A stretch of 64,000 nucleotides of DNA from Bacteroidota bacterium (GTDB taxonomy: Bacteria > Bacteroidota > Bacteroidia > Bacteroidales > ML635J-15): the NCBI GenBank assembly GCA_029558535.1, contig JAKQEK010000337.1, forward strand, positions 41,119-105,118, given 5' to 3'. Position 1 is the stretch's first letter, and each line of letters opens with the position of its first letter. The notes under the pieces were generated by a model. That model was not told the origin of the DNA. It saw nothing but the letters and a program-made list of their open reading frames with translations, and searched no databases. The translations under genes were made by a program, and so were the position numbers. Positions 42,848 through 52,268 of this stretch are shown here, piece after piece.

Positions 42848-45277
42848 TTACTCAATAATAACAAATTTGAATAGATTAATTTCATTTCCGGTTTTTAGTT
42901 TTCCAATGTAATACCCACAACCAAAATTATTACTCTTCAAAGGAATTTTTAATGTGTTTTGACCAATATTCGAAACGAAATTTCCAGAATAAACTTTTTC
43001 CCCAATCGAATTAACAATATCAATAGTTACATTTTCGATTTTATTGTTTTCAAATTCAATAAATAATTCATTCTTTGCAGGATTAGGAAAAACAGATGTT
43101 AATATGGGCAAATGGTTAAGAATAGCACTGTTTGACACTTCAATATTAATGAGTTTTGTTGCTTTATCTCCCACCGAATCAATAACTAAAACATACGTTT
43201 TATAGACTCCAGACGGAATATTGCTATTTAAACTTATTTCCCCTTCACGACTTACTGAAATACCACTTGTGTCAGGAACCGGATAAAATATAGCTGATTT
43301 GTATTCGCTTTGATAAGAATAAGGTAAAAGATTTGAATAATAAGTTTTAGATCTAGTTCTCACATAAGAAGAATGATGCCAGTCAGCAGAAGTAGTTGTA
43401 TACCCTAATTGGATTATGCCATTATTATTAATAACTGTTTTGTTTTTTGCGTATCCATAATGATAAAAATACGAACAAGTATCATCATATCCATAGCGCC
43501 TTGAGAAATTAAGCTGATCGGGATAGAAATTTCTAATTTCCATATCATATAAAGGTATGTGAGGGTAATACTGATAAGGATACTTTTTAGAATTTGGCGG
43601 TTCTTCTGTTCTAAAAAGTATATTTCCTTTTTTACCAAAAATAACAGTATCGAATGTTTCTCCGGCAAAAGGAATCGCAGTATTCGCGATAACCAGTGAA
43701 TCATAAAAAATGGACGTATTGGTGTATGGATCTATTTCATATGGGTATGAACAAAGCTGTTGAGAATATTCGTCTTCCCGGTATTTATAAAAGCTATATG
43801 GTGGAGTACCTCCAATTGCGCTAATAAAAATATTGTTATTGCTTGTGTCTGTAATAATGTAGAGATTGTCAGAATCTATTCGCAGTTTACTTTCGTCAAA
43901 ATTTGACACAAGTGGTACATTTACAGAAAATTTCGTGCAGGATTTTTTTGGTAATAAAGTATCATTAATCGTTGCAGCAAATTCAACAGGATTGCCAGAA
44001 TCATATCTGATAATTGAAAAATAAGTAAGGACACCATCAATAAATGAAGCATTGTCAACAATCAGGAACAGTTTTGCAATTTCGTCATTTTCAATATATT
44101 GCAAGATAGGGCTAATGTCAAGACCAAATTCTATAGCCTCAGGATTTGCTACAGTATCATCTCCCTGCATAGGTAAAGGTCCTCCCTGAAAGTTAAAAAC
44201 AGGGAAATCAATGATATGTTCAGGAATTTCGGAATTTAAATTTGATGAAATTCCAACTGAAATTTTAATAAAACCTCTTAATGGATGTGTAAGTCTAATT
44301 TTTGTTGTCAGGCTTGGTTTATATGATGTGTCCGGGACAGGCAAAAAAACCTTTCCGTTAAAACACTCGGCTAAAAGACAATATTTAAATAAATACAGAT
44401 TGGGAATCGTATCATAAGAATTTGCCAGAACCCAAAGTACTTTTTCATTATCCCTAAAGTCAATTAAACTGTCGCCATTTGTATCCAGAGAATCAGAAAT
44501 ATATCCATCCTCATTAAAGTCAATGCGCTGGTTTACATAATAACCAACAATTGCCATGCTGTGAGTTGCTGAATTATACAGATCATATACAGTATAAGTG
44601 AATGAGTCAGGATTGAGAACAGAATCAATACTACATGATATATTTCCCGTATACCCATATATTATAGCAGTTCCTCCACTTGATTCCTGTCTTAAGTGAT
44701 CATTGAGGTAGTGTTGTAATAATCTAAGACCCTCATCTGTACTGACATCCAGACTATAATATCCTGATATTTTGTTTTGCATTGCACGGTAATACTTATC
44801 ATAACCACTCATCCATATGGGTAGTCTTTCCATCAGATCGTTATTATTTAAGTAACAATATTCAGGACAATCATTTAAAAATGGATTACCTTGATTTTTA
44901 ACAATGTTCCACGAATCGAAGGAGCTTGCCCCATAATCGTTATCTCCATAATTTAAGAAAAAGTATGTGTATAATGGGGCAAAAGTGCTCGAAAAATCTG
45001 CAGGTGTATTTTTTAAACGATTATATTCATAGGTCAAACAATAATAAATTGCAGAGGCTTGTCCACAACTTGGAATGTGACCTTGAAAATAAAATGTCTC
45101 CGGGAAATATGGCAGTTTGTAATTTAAGACCTGATCTGGAAGTTCAGGAGCCTCGTCCCCATAATATAATTCAGGTACAGGATATGGTGGGACATAAAAT
45201 TCACCATTTAATATTTGTGAATTTAATGTTACTGTACAAATAATTAAAAAATTAAAAATCCCAAGTAAAGTTCTCAT
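42848..45277 (-). CDS. Secreted papain-like (C1A-type) cysteine protease with T9SS sorting domain
   Basis: An 809-residue secreted protein. A signal peptide (about 1-20) is followed by a papain-like catalytic part: oxyanion Gln65, nucleophile Cys71 in IPSCGQASAIYY (Q-C spacing of 6 as in papain), His239 in THSMAIVGYY, and Asn286 in LWVLANSYDT. DFNEDGYISDSLDTNGDS (about 253-270) is a calcium-type loop insert. The middle (about 400-700) is Ig/beta-sandwich-like. The last ~75 residues (VFPNPAKNELFIEFENN...IGEKVYSG...GKLKTGNEINLFKFVI) are a type A T9SS C-terminal sorting domain. It should cross the outer membrane by T9SS and be attached or released at the surface. Flanking direct repeats suggest a mobile or duplicated block. 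Confidence 0.8.
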   Translation of the reverse strand: MRTLLGIFNFLIICTVTLNSQILNGEFYVPPYPVPELYYGDEAPELPDQVLNYKLPYFPETFYFQGHIPSCGQASAIYYCLTYEYNRLKNTPADFSSTFAPLYTYFFLNYGDNDYGASSFDSWNIVKNQGNPFLNDCPEYCYLNNNDLMERLPIWMSGYDKYYRAMQNKISGYYSLDVSTDEGLRLLQHYLNDHLRQESSGGTAIIYGYTGNISCSIDSVLNPDSFTYTVYDLYNSATHSMAIVGYYVNQRIDFNEDGYISDSLDTNGDSLIDFRDNEKVLWVLANSYDTIPNLYLFKYCLLAECFNGKVFLPVPDTSYKPSLTTKIRLTHPLRGFIKISVGISSNLNSEIPEHIIDFPVFNFQGGPLPMQGDDTVANPEAIEFGLDISPILQYIENDEIAKLFLIVDNASFIDGVLTYFSIIRYDSGNPVEFAATINDTLLPKKSCTKFSVNVPLVSNFDESKLRIDSDNLYIITDTSNNNIFISAIGGTPPYSFYKYREDEYSQQLCSYPYEIDPYTNTSIFYDSLVIANTAIPFAGETFDTVIFGKKGNILFRTEEPPNSKKYPYQYYPHIPLYDMEIRNFYPDQLNFSRRYGYDDTCSYFYHYGYAKNKTVINNNGIIQLGYTTTSADWHHSSYVRTRSKTYYSNLLPYSYQSEYKSAIFYPVPDTSGISVSREGEISLNSNIPSGVYKTYVLVIDSVGDKATKLINIEVSNSAILNHLPILTSVFPNPAKNELFIEFENNKIENVTIDIVNSIGEKVYSGNFVSNIGQNTLKIPLKSNNFGCGYYIGKLKTGNEINLFKFVIIE

Positions 45278-45404
45278 AATTTATAAAAAGTAAAATTTCA
45301 ATGTTAAATAGTCCTCAAATATGAAAACAATCATATTTATAATAATGCTAATGTATAGAATTATTTCGTAATATAAGGGATTTAAACAATCTTTTTTAGT
45401 ATTA

Positions 45405-45439
45405 TAAAACAAATTACCGAATCTGAAATTGAAAACAGA
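45405..45439. repeat. Direct repeat, right copy (flanks papain-like gene)
   Basis: The 3' partner of the 42771 block: ATAAAACAAATTACCGAATC, in the same orientation. It also forms a local stem: ATTACCGAATCTG near 45413 pairs with CAGATCCGGCAAT near 45437 with two mismatches. Its presence beside a gene on each side may reflect insertion of the protease gene or a shared intergenic hairpin family. Confidence 0.65.
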
Positions 45440-45480
45440 TCCGGCAATTGCTATTCATGATTTATTGAGGTTTTTGTATT

Positions 45481-46470
45481 TCATTTTTTCTTATTTATTA
45501 CCCAATTGCAAATCCCTTCCGAAAGTACTGTAAAAACATTGTCCATATTGTCATAACTAACTTGTTTGGTCTTGTCACTTTCGAAGAGCAAAGGCTTTGT
45601 GAAAAATCTAGTAGCACAGTAAAACTGGCCACGATTTTTATCATCTTCATTATTTGCAATTGGGTTTGGACCAAACATATACATACTTACTGCATTTACT
45701 GCGTAGTTGTCTTTATACATTTTTAATTTACGGGTTACAATATAACAAACAATTACTGCATCCACCTCAAGCCCAACGCAAAGTTCGTAACCAAGGCTTG
45801 ATGTCATTTTTCTGTTTGCCCCCATAATTCCGGCTGATTTAAAAAGTAATGTTGCTGATTCATTCATGTTTTCATTTGCAACAAAAAAAGCTCTAAATCC
45901 TTTTCCGGCAGGAGAAATTTTTAATGTTGAAACAGACGATTCGGCTACTGAAGTTATTGTTGTTCCGGCAGCTTTACGTACAGTAACATCATTTTTTTCC
46001 TTTTTTGCAGTTTCCTGATTAAACCCATAATAAAAATCTGCCTTTTCATCTGTATCCAAAAATTCTTCGGGTGTAAGTAATTCCATTCCGTATTTTTGAA
46101 ATTCTGCTTTCATAGCCTCAATGCTTTCGTTGTAAAAACCATTAATATGTTCTTGTCCTTTTGAGTCCGGAGTTCTCCAGCATGATGTTGAAGCAGTACC
46201 GGCATATGCTCCTCCTGATGATTTCCCCATTGCAGGGTCGTATAGGTAGAAACTTACCAAAGCTATTTTTTTTGGTTTTGGATTAAGGAGTTCCACATTA
46301 GCCGAATAGCCTGCTCCATTTTTTGAGTTTCTCCCCTCTGTAGGAAAGTCTTGGCTGATTTTAATTTTACTTTTATCTGCCGTTTTTGCCGTAAATGGCA
46401 AGGCTTTTTGTGCTGTCATATTTATTGTAAACAGAGCACATACCGAAATCATAAAAAGTTGCTTTTTCAT
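45481..46470 (-). CDS. Secreted protein of unknown function
   Basis: A 329-residue protein with signal peptide ending in MTAQ (about residue 20). I do not recognise the fold. The mature part starts with basic TAKTADKSKIKIS, followed by PKPKKIALVSFYLYDPAMGKS and a central alternating region, with hydrophobic strands near the C-terminus. It lacks a T9SS tail. It follows the LuxR-type HTH gene by 11 bases, so it may be cotranscribed with that regulator, and the two-component genes lie upstream. Function unknown. Confidence 0.6.
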   Translation of the reverse strand: MKKQLFMISVCALFTINMTAQKALPFTAKTADKSKIKISQDFPTEGRNSKNGAGYSANVELLNPKPKKIALVSFYLYDPAMGKSSGGAYAGTASTSCWRTPDSKGQEHINGFYNESIEAMKAEFQKYGMELLTPEEFLDTDEKADFYYGFNQETAKKEKNDVTVRKAAGTTITSVAESSVSTLKISPAGKGFRAFFVANENMNESATLLFKSAGIMGANRKMTSSLGYELCVGLEVDAVIVCYIVTRKLKMYKDNYAVNAVSMYMFGPNPIANNEDDKNRGQFYCATRFFTKPLLFESDKTKQVSYDNMDNVFTVLSEGICNWVINKKK

Positions 46471-46481
46471 ACTGTTAAATT

Positions 46482-46700
46482 TTAATTATTAATATTTGTT
46501 TCAGAGTTTATTAAATTGTTTGCTATTGCATATTTGTAGAAACCAATCTGAGATCGTTCTCCTGTTTTGCTGATAATGTTGCGGCGATGAGCATCTACAG
46601 TTCTTTTACTTATACAAAGTAAGTCTGAGATTTTTGACGTGCTGTTTCCCGATATAATAAGATTCAGTATTTCTTTTTCTCTGTTACTTAATAGTTTCAT
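46482..46700 (-). CDS. Standalone LuxR/GerE HTH DNA-binding protein
   Basis: A 72-residue protein that is only a LuxR/GerE HTH domain: LLSNREKEILNLIISGNSTSKISDLLCISKRTVDAHRRNI, the conserved four-helix module with the SKRTVDAHRRN recognition helix. It closely matches the HTH of the response regulator gene upstream (SKRTVDSHRANI), so it likely arose by duplication and loss of the receiver. It may bind the same sites without phosphorylation. Its start is the first ATG; the length is complete for the domain. Confidence 0.8.
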   Translation of the reverse strand: MKLLSNREKEILNLIISGNSTSKISDLLCISKRTVDAHRRNIISKTGERSQIGFYKYAIANNLINSETNINN

Positions 46701-46818
46701 ACAACTTTGAATTTTAATTAAAACAAAGTTATTCCATGCTACAAGGCGTTACAATAGGTAGGTATATGGAATTTTTATCGGTACTTGTACCTATATCTAA
46801 AACAAAACAGGAAGTGTT

Positions 46819-47463
46819 TTAAACTATAATATTGTTGTGGATAGCGTATTTGATAAGACCGGCAAGAGTTTTTATGTTTAATTTTGATAAAATATTTGCC
46901 CTGTGTGAATCAACGGTTCTTTTACTGATAAACAGTTTATCGGCAATTTGTTCACTTGAGTATTCTTCGGCAATTAACTTCAAAACTTCAAACTCTCTTT
47001 CTGTAAGGATTTTTACCTCCTCATGAATTTCTTTATCTTTTTTTACGTGTTTAATCATTGTTGAAATAACAGCATTGCTGTAATAAGTTCCGTTGTTTGA
47101 GACCTTTGTTAGGGCTTCAATTAATTCATTTTTTCCTGTATTCTTTAAAATATAACCTTCGGCTTCTGCCATTAAGATATCCGAAATTACATTTGAATCA
47201 TTGTGCATACTTACAACTATCACTTTTATTTCGGGAGATTCTGATTTAATAATGCGTGTGAGATCAATTCCCGACATCCCGGGCATACTTATATCGGTTA
47301 TTACTATATCGGGTTTACTATTACGGATAATTGCCAATGCAGATTCTCCATCCAAAGCTTCGGCACATACGTTAAAATCTTTCTGTTTTAAGAGAATTGA
47401 TTTCAATCCGTCAATAAACATTTGATGGTCATCAACAATAAGAATCTTTTTAATAGAATCCAT
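46819..47463 (-). CDS. NarL/FixJ-type response regulator
   Basis: A 214-residue response regulator: receiver domain (about 5-120) with phosphorylated Asp in VITDISMPGMSG, conserved Asp pair in LIVDDHQMF, Thr/Ser switch near VVSMHN and Lys in YILKNTG; and a C-terminal LuxR HTH (about 145-214) with ILTEREFEVLKLIAEEYSSEQIADKLFISKRTVDSHRANI. It starts 3 bases downstream of a sensor kinase gene, so the two form a pair. Target genes may include the neighbouring secreted proteins (inference). Confidence 0.93.
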   Translation of the reverse strand: MDSIKKILIVDDHQMFIDGLKSILLKQKDFNVCAEALDGESALAIIRNSKPDIVITDISMPGMSGIDLTRIIKSESPEIKVIVVSMHNDSNVISDILMAEAEGYILKNTGKNELIEALTKVSNNGTYYSNAVISTMIKHVKKDKEIHEEVKILTEREFEVLKLIAEEYSSEQIADKLFISKRTVDSHRANILSKLNIKTLAGLIKYAIHNNIIV

Positions 47464-47466
47464 ATA

Positions 47467-49158
47467 TTAAAAATTAAATGTAACAGTTATTTTAGTTCCT
47501 TTTTCCTTTTTCGAAATAATGTCAATATTGCCGTTAAGCATTGACACACGAGAAAAAATGTTTTGCCAACCAATGCCCTTATCTTCTTTTATTATATCGG
47601 TATCGAAACCTTTTCCAAAGTCCTGAATAGTTAGATTAATGCTATTATTATCCGAACCTAATGAAATGTCTATTTTATTTGTCCCGGAATGTTTAATCAT
47701 ATTGTTTACTATTTCCTGAATTATTCTGTAAAGAGTAATTTCGGTTTCTTTGTTTAAAGAATGATTAAATACCGAATGATTAAATTCAATATTAATTTGA
47801 GCCGAATTATTTATTTTTTCGCAAAGACTGTCAATTGCTCTGATTAAATCGTAATTTATTAATGCTGTTGGCATTAGATTATGAGAAATTGTCCGGACTT
47901 CATTTACAGCATCGTCAAGAATGGTAATGGAGTTTGTTAGTAATTTTTCATCTTCCTTATCTATAGATCCATCAAGACCGGAAAGGTTAAGTTTTGCCGT
48001 AGAAAGTAATTGGCCTAAGCCATCGTGTAATTCTTTGGCTATTCTTATACGTTCCTTTTCTTCTGATTCAATAGCTGCTTTAAATCTTAATTTATCTTGA
48101 ATTATCTTTTCTTTTTCTAAAAGTGATTTTTGCTTGTGACGGATTTTTAGAAAAATTATAATAAATAATAGTATTAGTAAAACTCCTACTGAAGAAAAAA
48201 TTATTATATTTATTAAATTCTTATCCTTTTGTTGTTTAAGCTCATAACTTTTATATAAAAGATATCTTTCTTTTTTTTCTGTATTATAGATTTCATTAAA
48301 CTCGGTGATTTGTCTGTTGTTTTCAATGTTAAAAATACTATCGTTGATTTCAATTAACTGTTTAAGATATTTGTAAGCGTTTTTAAAATCACCAAGTTCA
48401 GAATACACCAGAGAAATCCCATCGTAGATTTTTTTTATGATAAAAGGGGATGTTGTTGAATCCACCAGGAAGATACATTTATTGAAATAATACAGCGAAC
48501 TATCCAATATCTGTTCAAAATAGTAAATTTCTCCCAAGCACAAATAAGAAGAAATTAATCCCTGTCTGTCATCAATTTCTTTTCGGATTGTTAAGGAAGT
48601 ATGAACATATTGAATTGCAAGTTTTTTATTTCCCATTTCGTAATTTACTCCTGCAAGATTTTTATATGAAACTGCGATATCTTTTTTAACACCAGCTTTT
48701 AAACGATAGTCGTGAGATATATTAAAATGTACAATTGCCAATGAGTCAATGTAATTTTCGTAATAGTAGTTTGCAAGAGTGTTGTGAATATCAGCACGAT
48801 GAGAGAAATCCGGGACATATTTACTTAAATCAACCGCCTTACTTGCATATTTTAATACCAGGTCATTTTTGCCGGTTTCGCGATAAACAGTTGCAATATT
48901 GTTATATAAAAGAGCAATTGAAGCAGAGTCTTTTTGAAGTTCCGCTTTTTTTAAAAGCATAAAATAAATTTCCAAGCCTTTTGAGTATAATCCAATTTCT
49001 ACATAATAATTGCCTAGTTCATTTTGAATGGAGTAATATTTTTCGTAATCGCCACACTCTTTACTTAAATCAAATAAACTGTCTATTTTTGAGGAATTCT
49101 GCCCAAAACAATAGGTAATTGATAAGAGAACAAATATTAGAAAGGCGGATAGTTTCAA
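47467..49158 (-). CDS. TPR-sensor histidine kinase (NarX/HisKA_3 type)
   Basis: A 563-residue kinase: signal peptide (about 1-19), TPR region (about 30-280), one transmembrane helix (about 317-340), a coiled linker, a HisKA_3 domain with phosphorylated His in RIRIAKELHDGLGQLLSTAKLN (about 370-390), and a HATPase_c domain with NNMIKHSG (N box), DFGKGFD (G1), and GIGWQNIFSRV (G2). The layout, secreted TPR sensor plus HisKA_3 kinase and NarL regulator, is common in Bacteroidetes. It would sense something in the periplasm. Confidence 0.92.
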   Translation of the reverse strand: MKLSAFLIFVLLSITYCFGQNSSKIDSLFDLSKECGDYEKYYSIQNELGNYYVEIGLYSKGLEIYFMLLKKAELQKDSASIALLYNNIATVYRETGKNDLVLKYASKAVDLSKYVPDFSHRADIHNTLANYYYENYIDSLAIVHFNISHDYRLKAGVKKDIAVSYKNLAGVNYEMGNKKLAIQYVHTSLTIRKEIDDRQGLISSYLCLGEIYYFEQILDSSLYYFNKCIFLVDSTTSPFIIKKIYDGISLVYSELGDFKNAYKYLKQLIEINDSIFNIENNRQITEFNEIYNTEKKERYLLYKSYELKQQKDKNLINIIIFSSVGVLLILLFIIIFLKIRHKQKSLLEKEKIIQDKLRFKAAIESEEKERIRIAKELHDGLGQLLSTAKLNLSGLDGSIDKEDEKLLTNSITILDDAVNEVRTISHNLMPTALINYDLIRAIDSLCEKINNSAQINIEFNHSVFNHSLNKETEITLYRIIQEIVNNMIKHSGTNKIDISLGSDNNSINLTIQDFGKGFDTDIIKEDKGIGWQNIFSRVSMLNGNIDIISKKEKGTKITVTFNF

Positions 49159-49188
49159 TGTTGTTTTTAAATATAACAGATTAGTGTA

Positions 49189-49503
49189 TCAACTTTTGTT
49201 TTTAAAGATCTTATCTTCAACCGACTTTATCTTACCTGTTATTCTTCCCAGAGGTTTGTTTGTTTGAATATCAAAACTTACTGTTGAATAAACTCTTTGT
49301 GAATCATTTTCGAGCAGTGAATATGATTTATCAACTATTTCGAGAGCCTGAGACAGGGTTTCGGTTTCTACGATTGTTCCCATTGAGGTAAGTTTATAAT
49401 CGAAACCAGATTCGGAGATCATTTTTACAACTCGACTCACAAATTCACTGACGCTGCTCCCTTTATCTGTTGGGAACATGGCAAAATTCATTAAAACTGA
49501 CAT
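49189..49503 (-). CDS. Thiamine-binding (MTH1187/YkoF-like, DUF77) protein
   Basis: A 104-residue small protein of the thiamine-binding (PF01910) family: MNFAMFPTDKGSSVSEFVSRVVKMISESGFDYKLTSMGTIVET is the characteristic start. The domain is a ferredoxin-like fold that dimerises and binds a small ligand, probably a thiamine-like compound. No TPP riboswitch was recognised upstream. It lies 3 bases after the LPP20-like gene and 30 before the kinase gene, so it may share their operon. Ligand unproven. Confidence 0.85.
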   Translation of the reverse strand: MSVLMNFAMFPTDKGSSVSEFVSRVVKMISESGFDYKLTSMGTIVETETLSQALEIVDKSYSLLENDSQRVYSTVSFDIQTNKPLGRITGKIKSVEDKIFKNKS

Positions 49504-49506
49504 ATA

Positions 49507-50895
49507 TTATTTATTTACGGCGCTAATCAGCTCTCTTATAATTATTCTTTCAATTGACTTTGAAACTTCAATATAAGCTTTATTATCGGCTGCTTTTAAG
49601 TCTTTTCCGGTATATTCACTGCTCGAAGTTTTACGATAAATAACATTACCTTTATTGTCAACAAGGTCAAAAGTATAACTTATTGTAACCTGATATTCGT
49701 CGTAGTATTTTCCGTTTTCGATAGTGTTGCTGGTGATATTAAGAATGAAATCCGGTTGGTTAATATCATTAATTATAAATTCACTGCTTAGCAAACCTTC
49801 GAAAGTTGTTTTTAATCTACTGCTGTCTTCACGAATTTTTCCTAAAGACTTTTCTTCTGAATAAACTGCAAGATATGGCTTTTCAACATTTACTCTTATT
49901 TTTGTTTCCGAAGCAGGGATGCTTTTTATCAGGCTTCTAATCATTGGATCTTTAGCAGCTCTCGAAAAACTAACCATATCAATACTTACTGAAATAGTTT
50001 CAATATTTGGCGAAGATTTTATTTTCTTTAAAGAGCAAAAAATTCTGCCATCATTACTAGAAACTTCTGAATTTCGAATTAGTCCTGTTCCAGTAAAACT
50101 TATTTTGACAGGGATGCTCGATACAGGATTGTTGTTTTCGTCAACAATCCTGAAACTGAAGGTGCCATGTTCCAATTCAACACCCTTTTTTGCCGAAATT
50201 TCTTCGGAATCAAAAACAATTTTAAGATTGTTTACAAAATCAGCAATTGATGTAAAAACAACATTTCCAAGATCTTTTTCTTCGCCATTGATGTCTGTAA
50301 GAGTACTTTCTCCAAGATAAGGTTTTAAAGCAGTAAGGGCTTCGACATAAAACTGAAAAGCATTATAATGTAATTGTCTGCCAAGCAATTCTGTGGCCTG
50401 ATAATATTTATTTTTAGCGTCTAATATTGTCTGTTGTTTTTTCTCTTCTTTAAGTGCTTGATAGTGAGATTTTGACAAACGATAATATACCCAGTAAAAA
50501 TTATCATCCTCCCAGGTATCTACAAGTTCATATCCTTCGAGTTGTTGATTTGTTGAAGCTGTAATTTCGCTGGAAAAATTTTCATTTATATTGTAGTTAT
50601 GTTCTATTATTGATAATACGGATGTGCTCTCAATGTTGACAGATATACCTGCCGATAAATCTCCTAATGCTTTTTGCTGAGCATTTGCCATATAATCTCC
50701 CGGAAGAAATCCTTTTTTGGGTGCAGAACTAATCCCCACATAGTACATAGAGCTTTGCGGTTTTGTCGAAACCCACTCCGGCATAGGTTTCTTCTCATAA
50801 GTTGTTTTTTTTCCAATCTGGCATGAAGAAACAATTACAAGCAATTGCAGAAGAATCAAAATCTGTATTTTCTTCATATGTTTTTTAGTTTTCAT
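49507..50895 (-). CDS. LPP20-family lipoprotein
   Basis: A 462-residue lipoprotein; an inner ATG at 50877 (MKKIQILILL) gives the cleaner signal peptide ending in VSSCQ and avoids the 11-base overlap with the next gene, so the start is uncertain. The first mature part (residues about 35-160) shows the LPP20 pattern: EWVSTKPQSSMYYVGISSAPK and ANAQQKALGDLSAGISVNIESTS. The C-terminal half has two beta-sandwich stretches, one of them Ig-like (FRIVDENNNPVSSIPVKISFTGTG). It overlaps the following lipoprotein gene upstream. Confidence 0.75.
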   Translation of the reverse strand: MKTKKHMKKIQILILLQLLVIVSSCQIGKKTTYEKKPMPEWVSTKPQSSMYYVGISSAPKKGFLPGDYMANAQQKALGDLSAGISVNIESTSVLSIIEHNYNINENFSSEITASTNQQLEGYELVDTWEDDNFYWVYYRLSKSHYQALKEEKKQQTILDAKNKYYQATELLGRQLHYNAFQFYVEALTALKPYLGESTLTDINGEEKDLGNVVFTSIADFVNNLKIVFDSEEISAKKGVELEHGTFSFRIVDENNNPVSSIPVKISFTGTGLIRNSEVSSNDGRIFCSLKKIKSSPNIETISVSIDMVSFSRAAKDPMIRSLIKSIPASETKIRVNVEKPYLAVYSEEKSLGKIREDSSRLKTTFEGLLSSEFIINDINQPDFILNITSNTIENGKYYDEYQVTISYTFDLVDNKGNVIYRKTSSSEYTGKDLKAADNKAYIEVSKSIERIIIRELISAVNK

Positions 50896-52234
50896 TTACA
50901 AAATCTATTACTGCTTTTGAAATTACAGAGGCTTCAGCATCAGTAGCTTCTCCTGACAAAGTATTATAATCTTTTATCTGGGATCTTCCATTTAATAAAG
51001 CATTTAGTTCATTCAAAGCATTTTGATTATCATTTATATAATCTTCAGGACTTGAAGTCTTTTTATCTTTCCAGTAACCGGGAACAAGATTAGTTACATC
51101 TCCAGAAAACTTTGCATAATGTATATCATCTCTGGTTTGAACAGTTTTTGAATTTGTTTTATAGATTTCGTTGGTTTTTCCATTAACAAGTTTATATGTC
51201 ACTGTCATATCAATTGTGCGGGTCATTTGATATTCATAATATGTAACTTTTTCATATTCGGTTTTTGTTTCATATTCTCCGGTTTCACGATTCAAAACTT
51301 TAACTTTTTTTCTTAAATAACCTCTTTTTTCAATTTGTTTATTTTCACCGGCATTATAGGTAAATTTTGTTATTTCACAATATAAAATTGCATTAGGCTT
51401 TGTCTGTGAAGATTCGTTGCCTTTAACAAACGAACCTTTTTGATTATCAATGAGTTTAATGAATGGATTGTTAGAAGCTTGGATGCTACTAATTATTTTA
51501 CTACCCAAAATTGATTGTATGTCTGAGGTTCCGGAATAATTTTTAATTTCAGCAACAGAAATAGTTATTGTACCTTTAGTTAGACATTCTGTTTTCAGAT
51601 CATAAGAACTTTTATATGCTCCTGCATTTTTAATAATATCATCGAAAACATAATATGCTTTACGAAATTGTTCGCTATCCATTAATCGAAGTCCTTCACG
51701 ATATTTGGGCTCGTTAACTGCAGTAATGAGTTTGTCTTTGGCGTCTTTATAGTTTTCCTGTAATTTAACAATTTCACGAAAAACAGTTTCTGCATCAGAG
51801 AACTTTTCCTGATCAAGCAAATTAGATCCTTCATAATATCTGTCTTCAAGGTAATTGTCTTTTACTTCATCATAATATTCTTCATAGAATGATGGAAAGT
51901 TCAGCTCAACTCCCACGGCAGCAATTTTATTATAATAATTCTTCGCATCCTGATAAAAATAGACAGCCTCCTTATCGTTTTCTTTATTATATGCCTGATT
52001 GAAATCGGATAGCTTTTTACTTAAAGTCATTTGTCCGGTTCTCTTAAGTCCTGCAACTGCTTCAATATTTGTTTTTTTAATCACTACTGCATGATAGAAC
52101 ATGTCTGCAGCATCGGAATACTGTCCTAGTGCCTCTAATTTTAGCCCCTTTTTCGTGTATCTTTTTGAAGCACAACTTCCAAAAACTAAAACTAAGCTTA
52201 GTAATATTGCGCTAATGGTAATAATCTTTTTCAT
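50885..52234 (-). CDS. TPR-containing lipoprotein
   Basis: A 449-residue lipoprotein: signal peptide ends in VFGSCA (about Cys21). The N-terminal half has several TPR-like helix pairs (LKLEALGQYSDAADMFYHA; YEGSNLLDQEKFSDAETVFREI; MDSEQFRKAYYVFDDI). The C-terminal half is a beta-rich domain with VSVAEIKNYSGTSDIQS and TIDMTVTYKLVNGKTNEIYKT, reminiscent of a curlin-assembly CsgG-like or LPP20-linked domain, but I would not name it. It is next to the LPP20 and transglutaminase-like genes and likely acts with them. Confidence 0.7.
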   Translation of the reverse strand: MKKIITISAILLSLVLVFGSCASKRYTKKGLKLEALGQYSDAADMFYHAVVIKKTNIEAVAGLKRTGQMTLSKKLSDFNQAYNKENDKEAVYFYQDAKNYYNKIAAVGVELNFPSFYEEYYDEVKDNYLEDRYYEGSNLLDQEKFSDAETVFREIVKLQENYKDAKDKLITAVNEPKYREGLRLMDSEQFRKAYYVFDDIIKNAGAYKSSYDLKTECLTKGTITISVAEIKNYSGTSDIQSILGSKIISSIQASNNPFIKLIDNQKGSFVKGNESSQTKPNAILYCEITKFTYNAGENKQIEKRGYLRKKVKVLNRETGEYETKTEYEKVTYYEYQMTRTIDMTVTYKLVNGKTNEIYKTNSKTVQTRDDIHYAKFSGDVTNLVPGYWKDKKTSSPEDYINDNQNALNELNALLNGRSQIKDYNTLSGEATDAEASVISKAVIDFVNEN

Positions 52235-52268
52235 AATCCAGGTAATTTAAATTTGTTTCAAATATATA

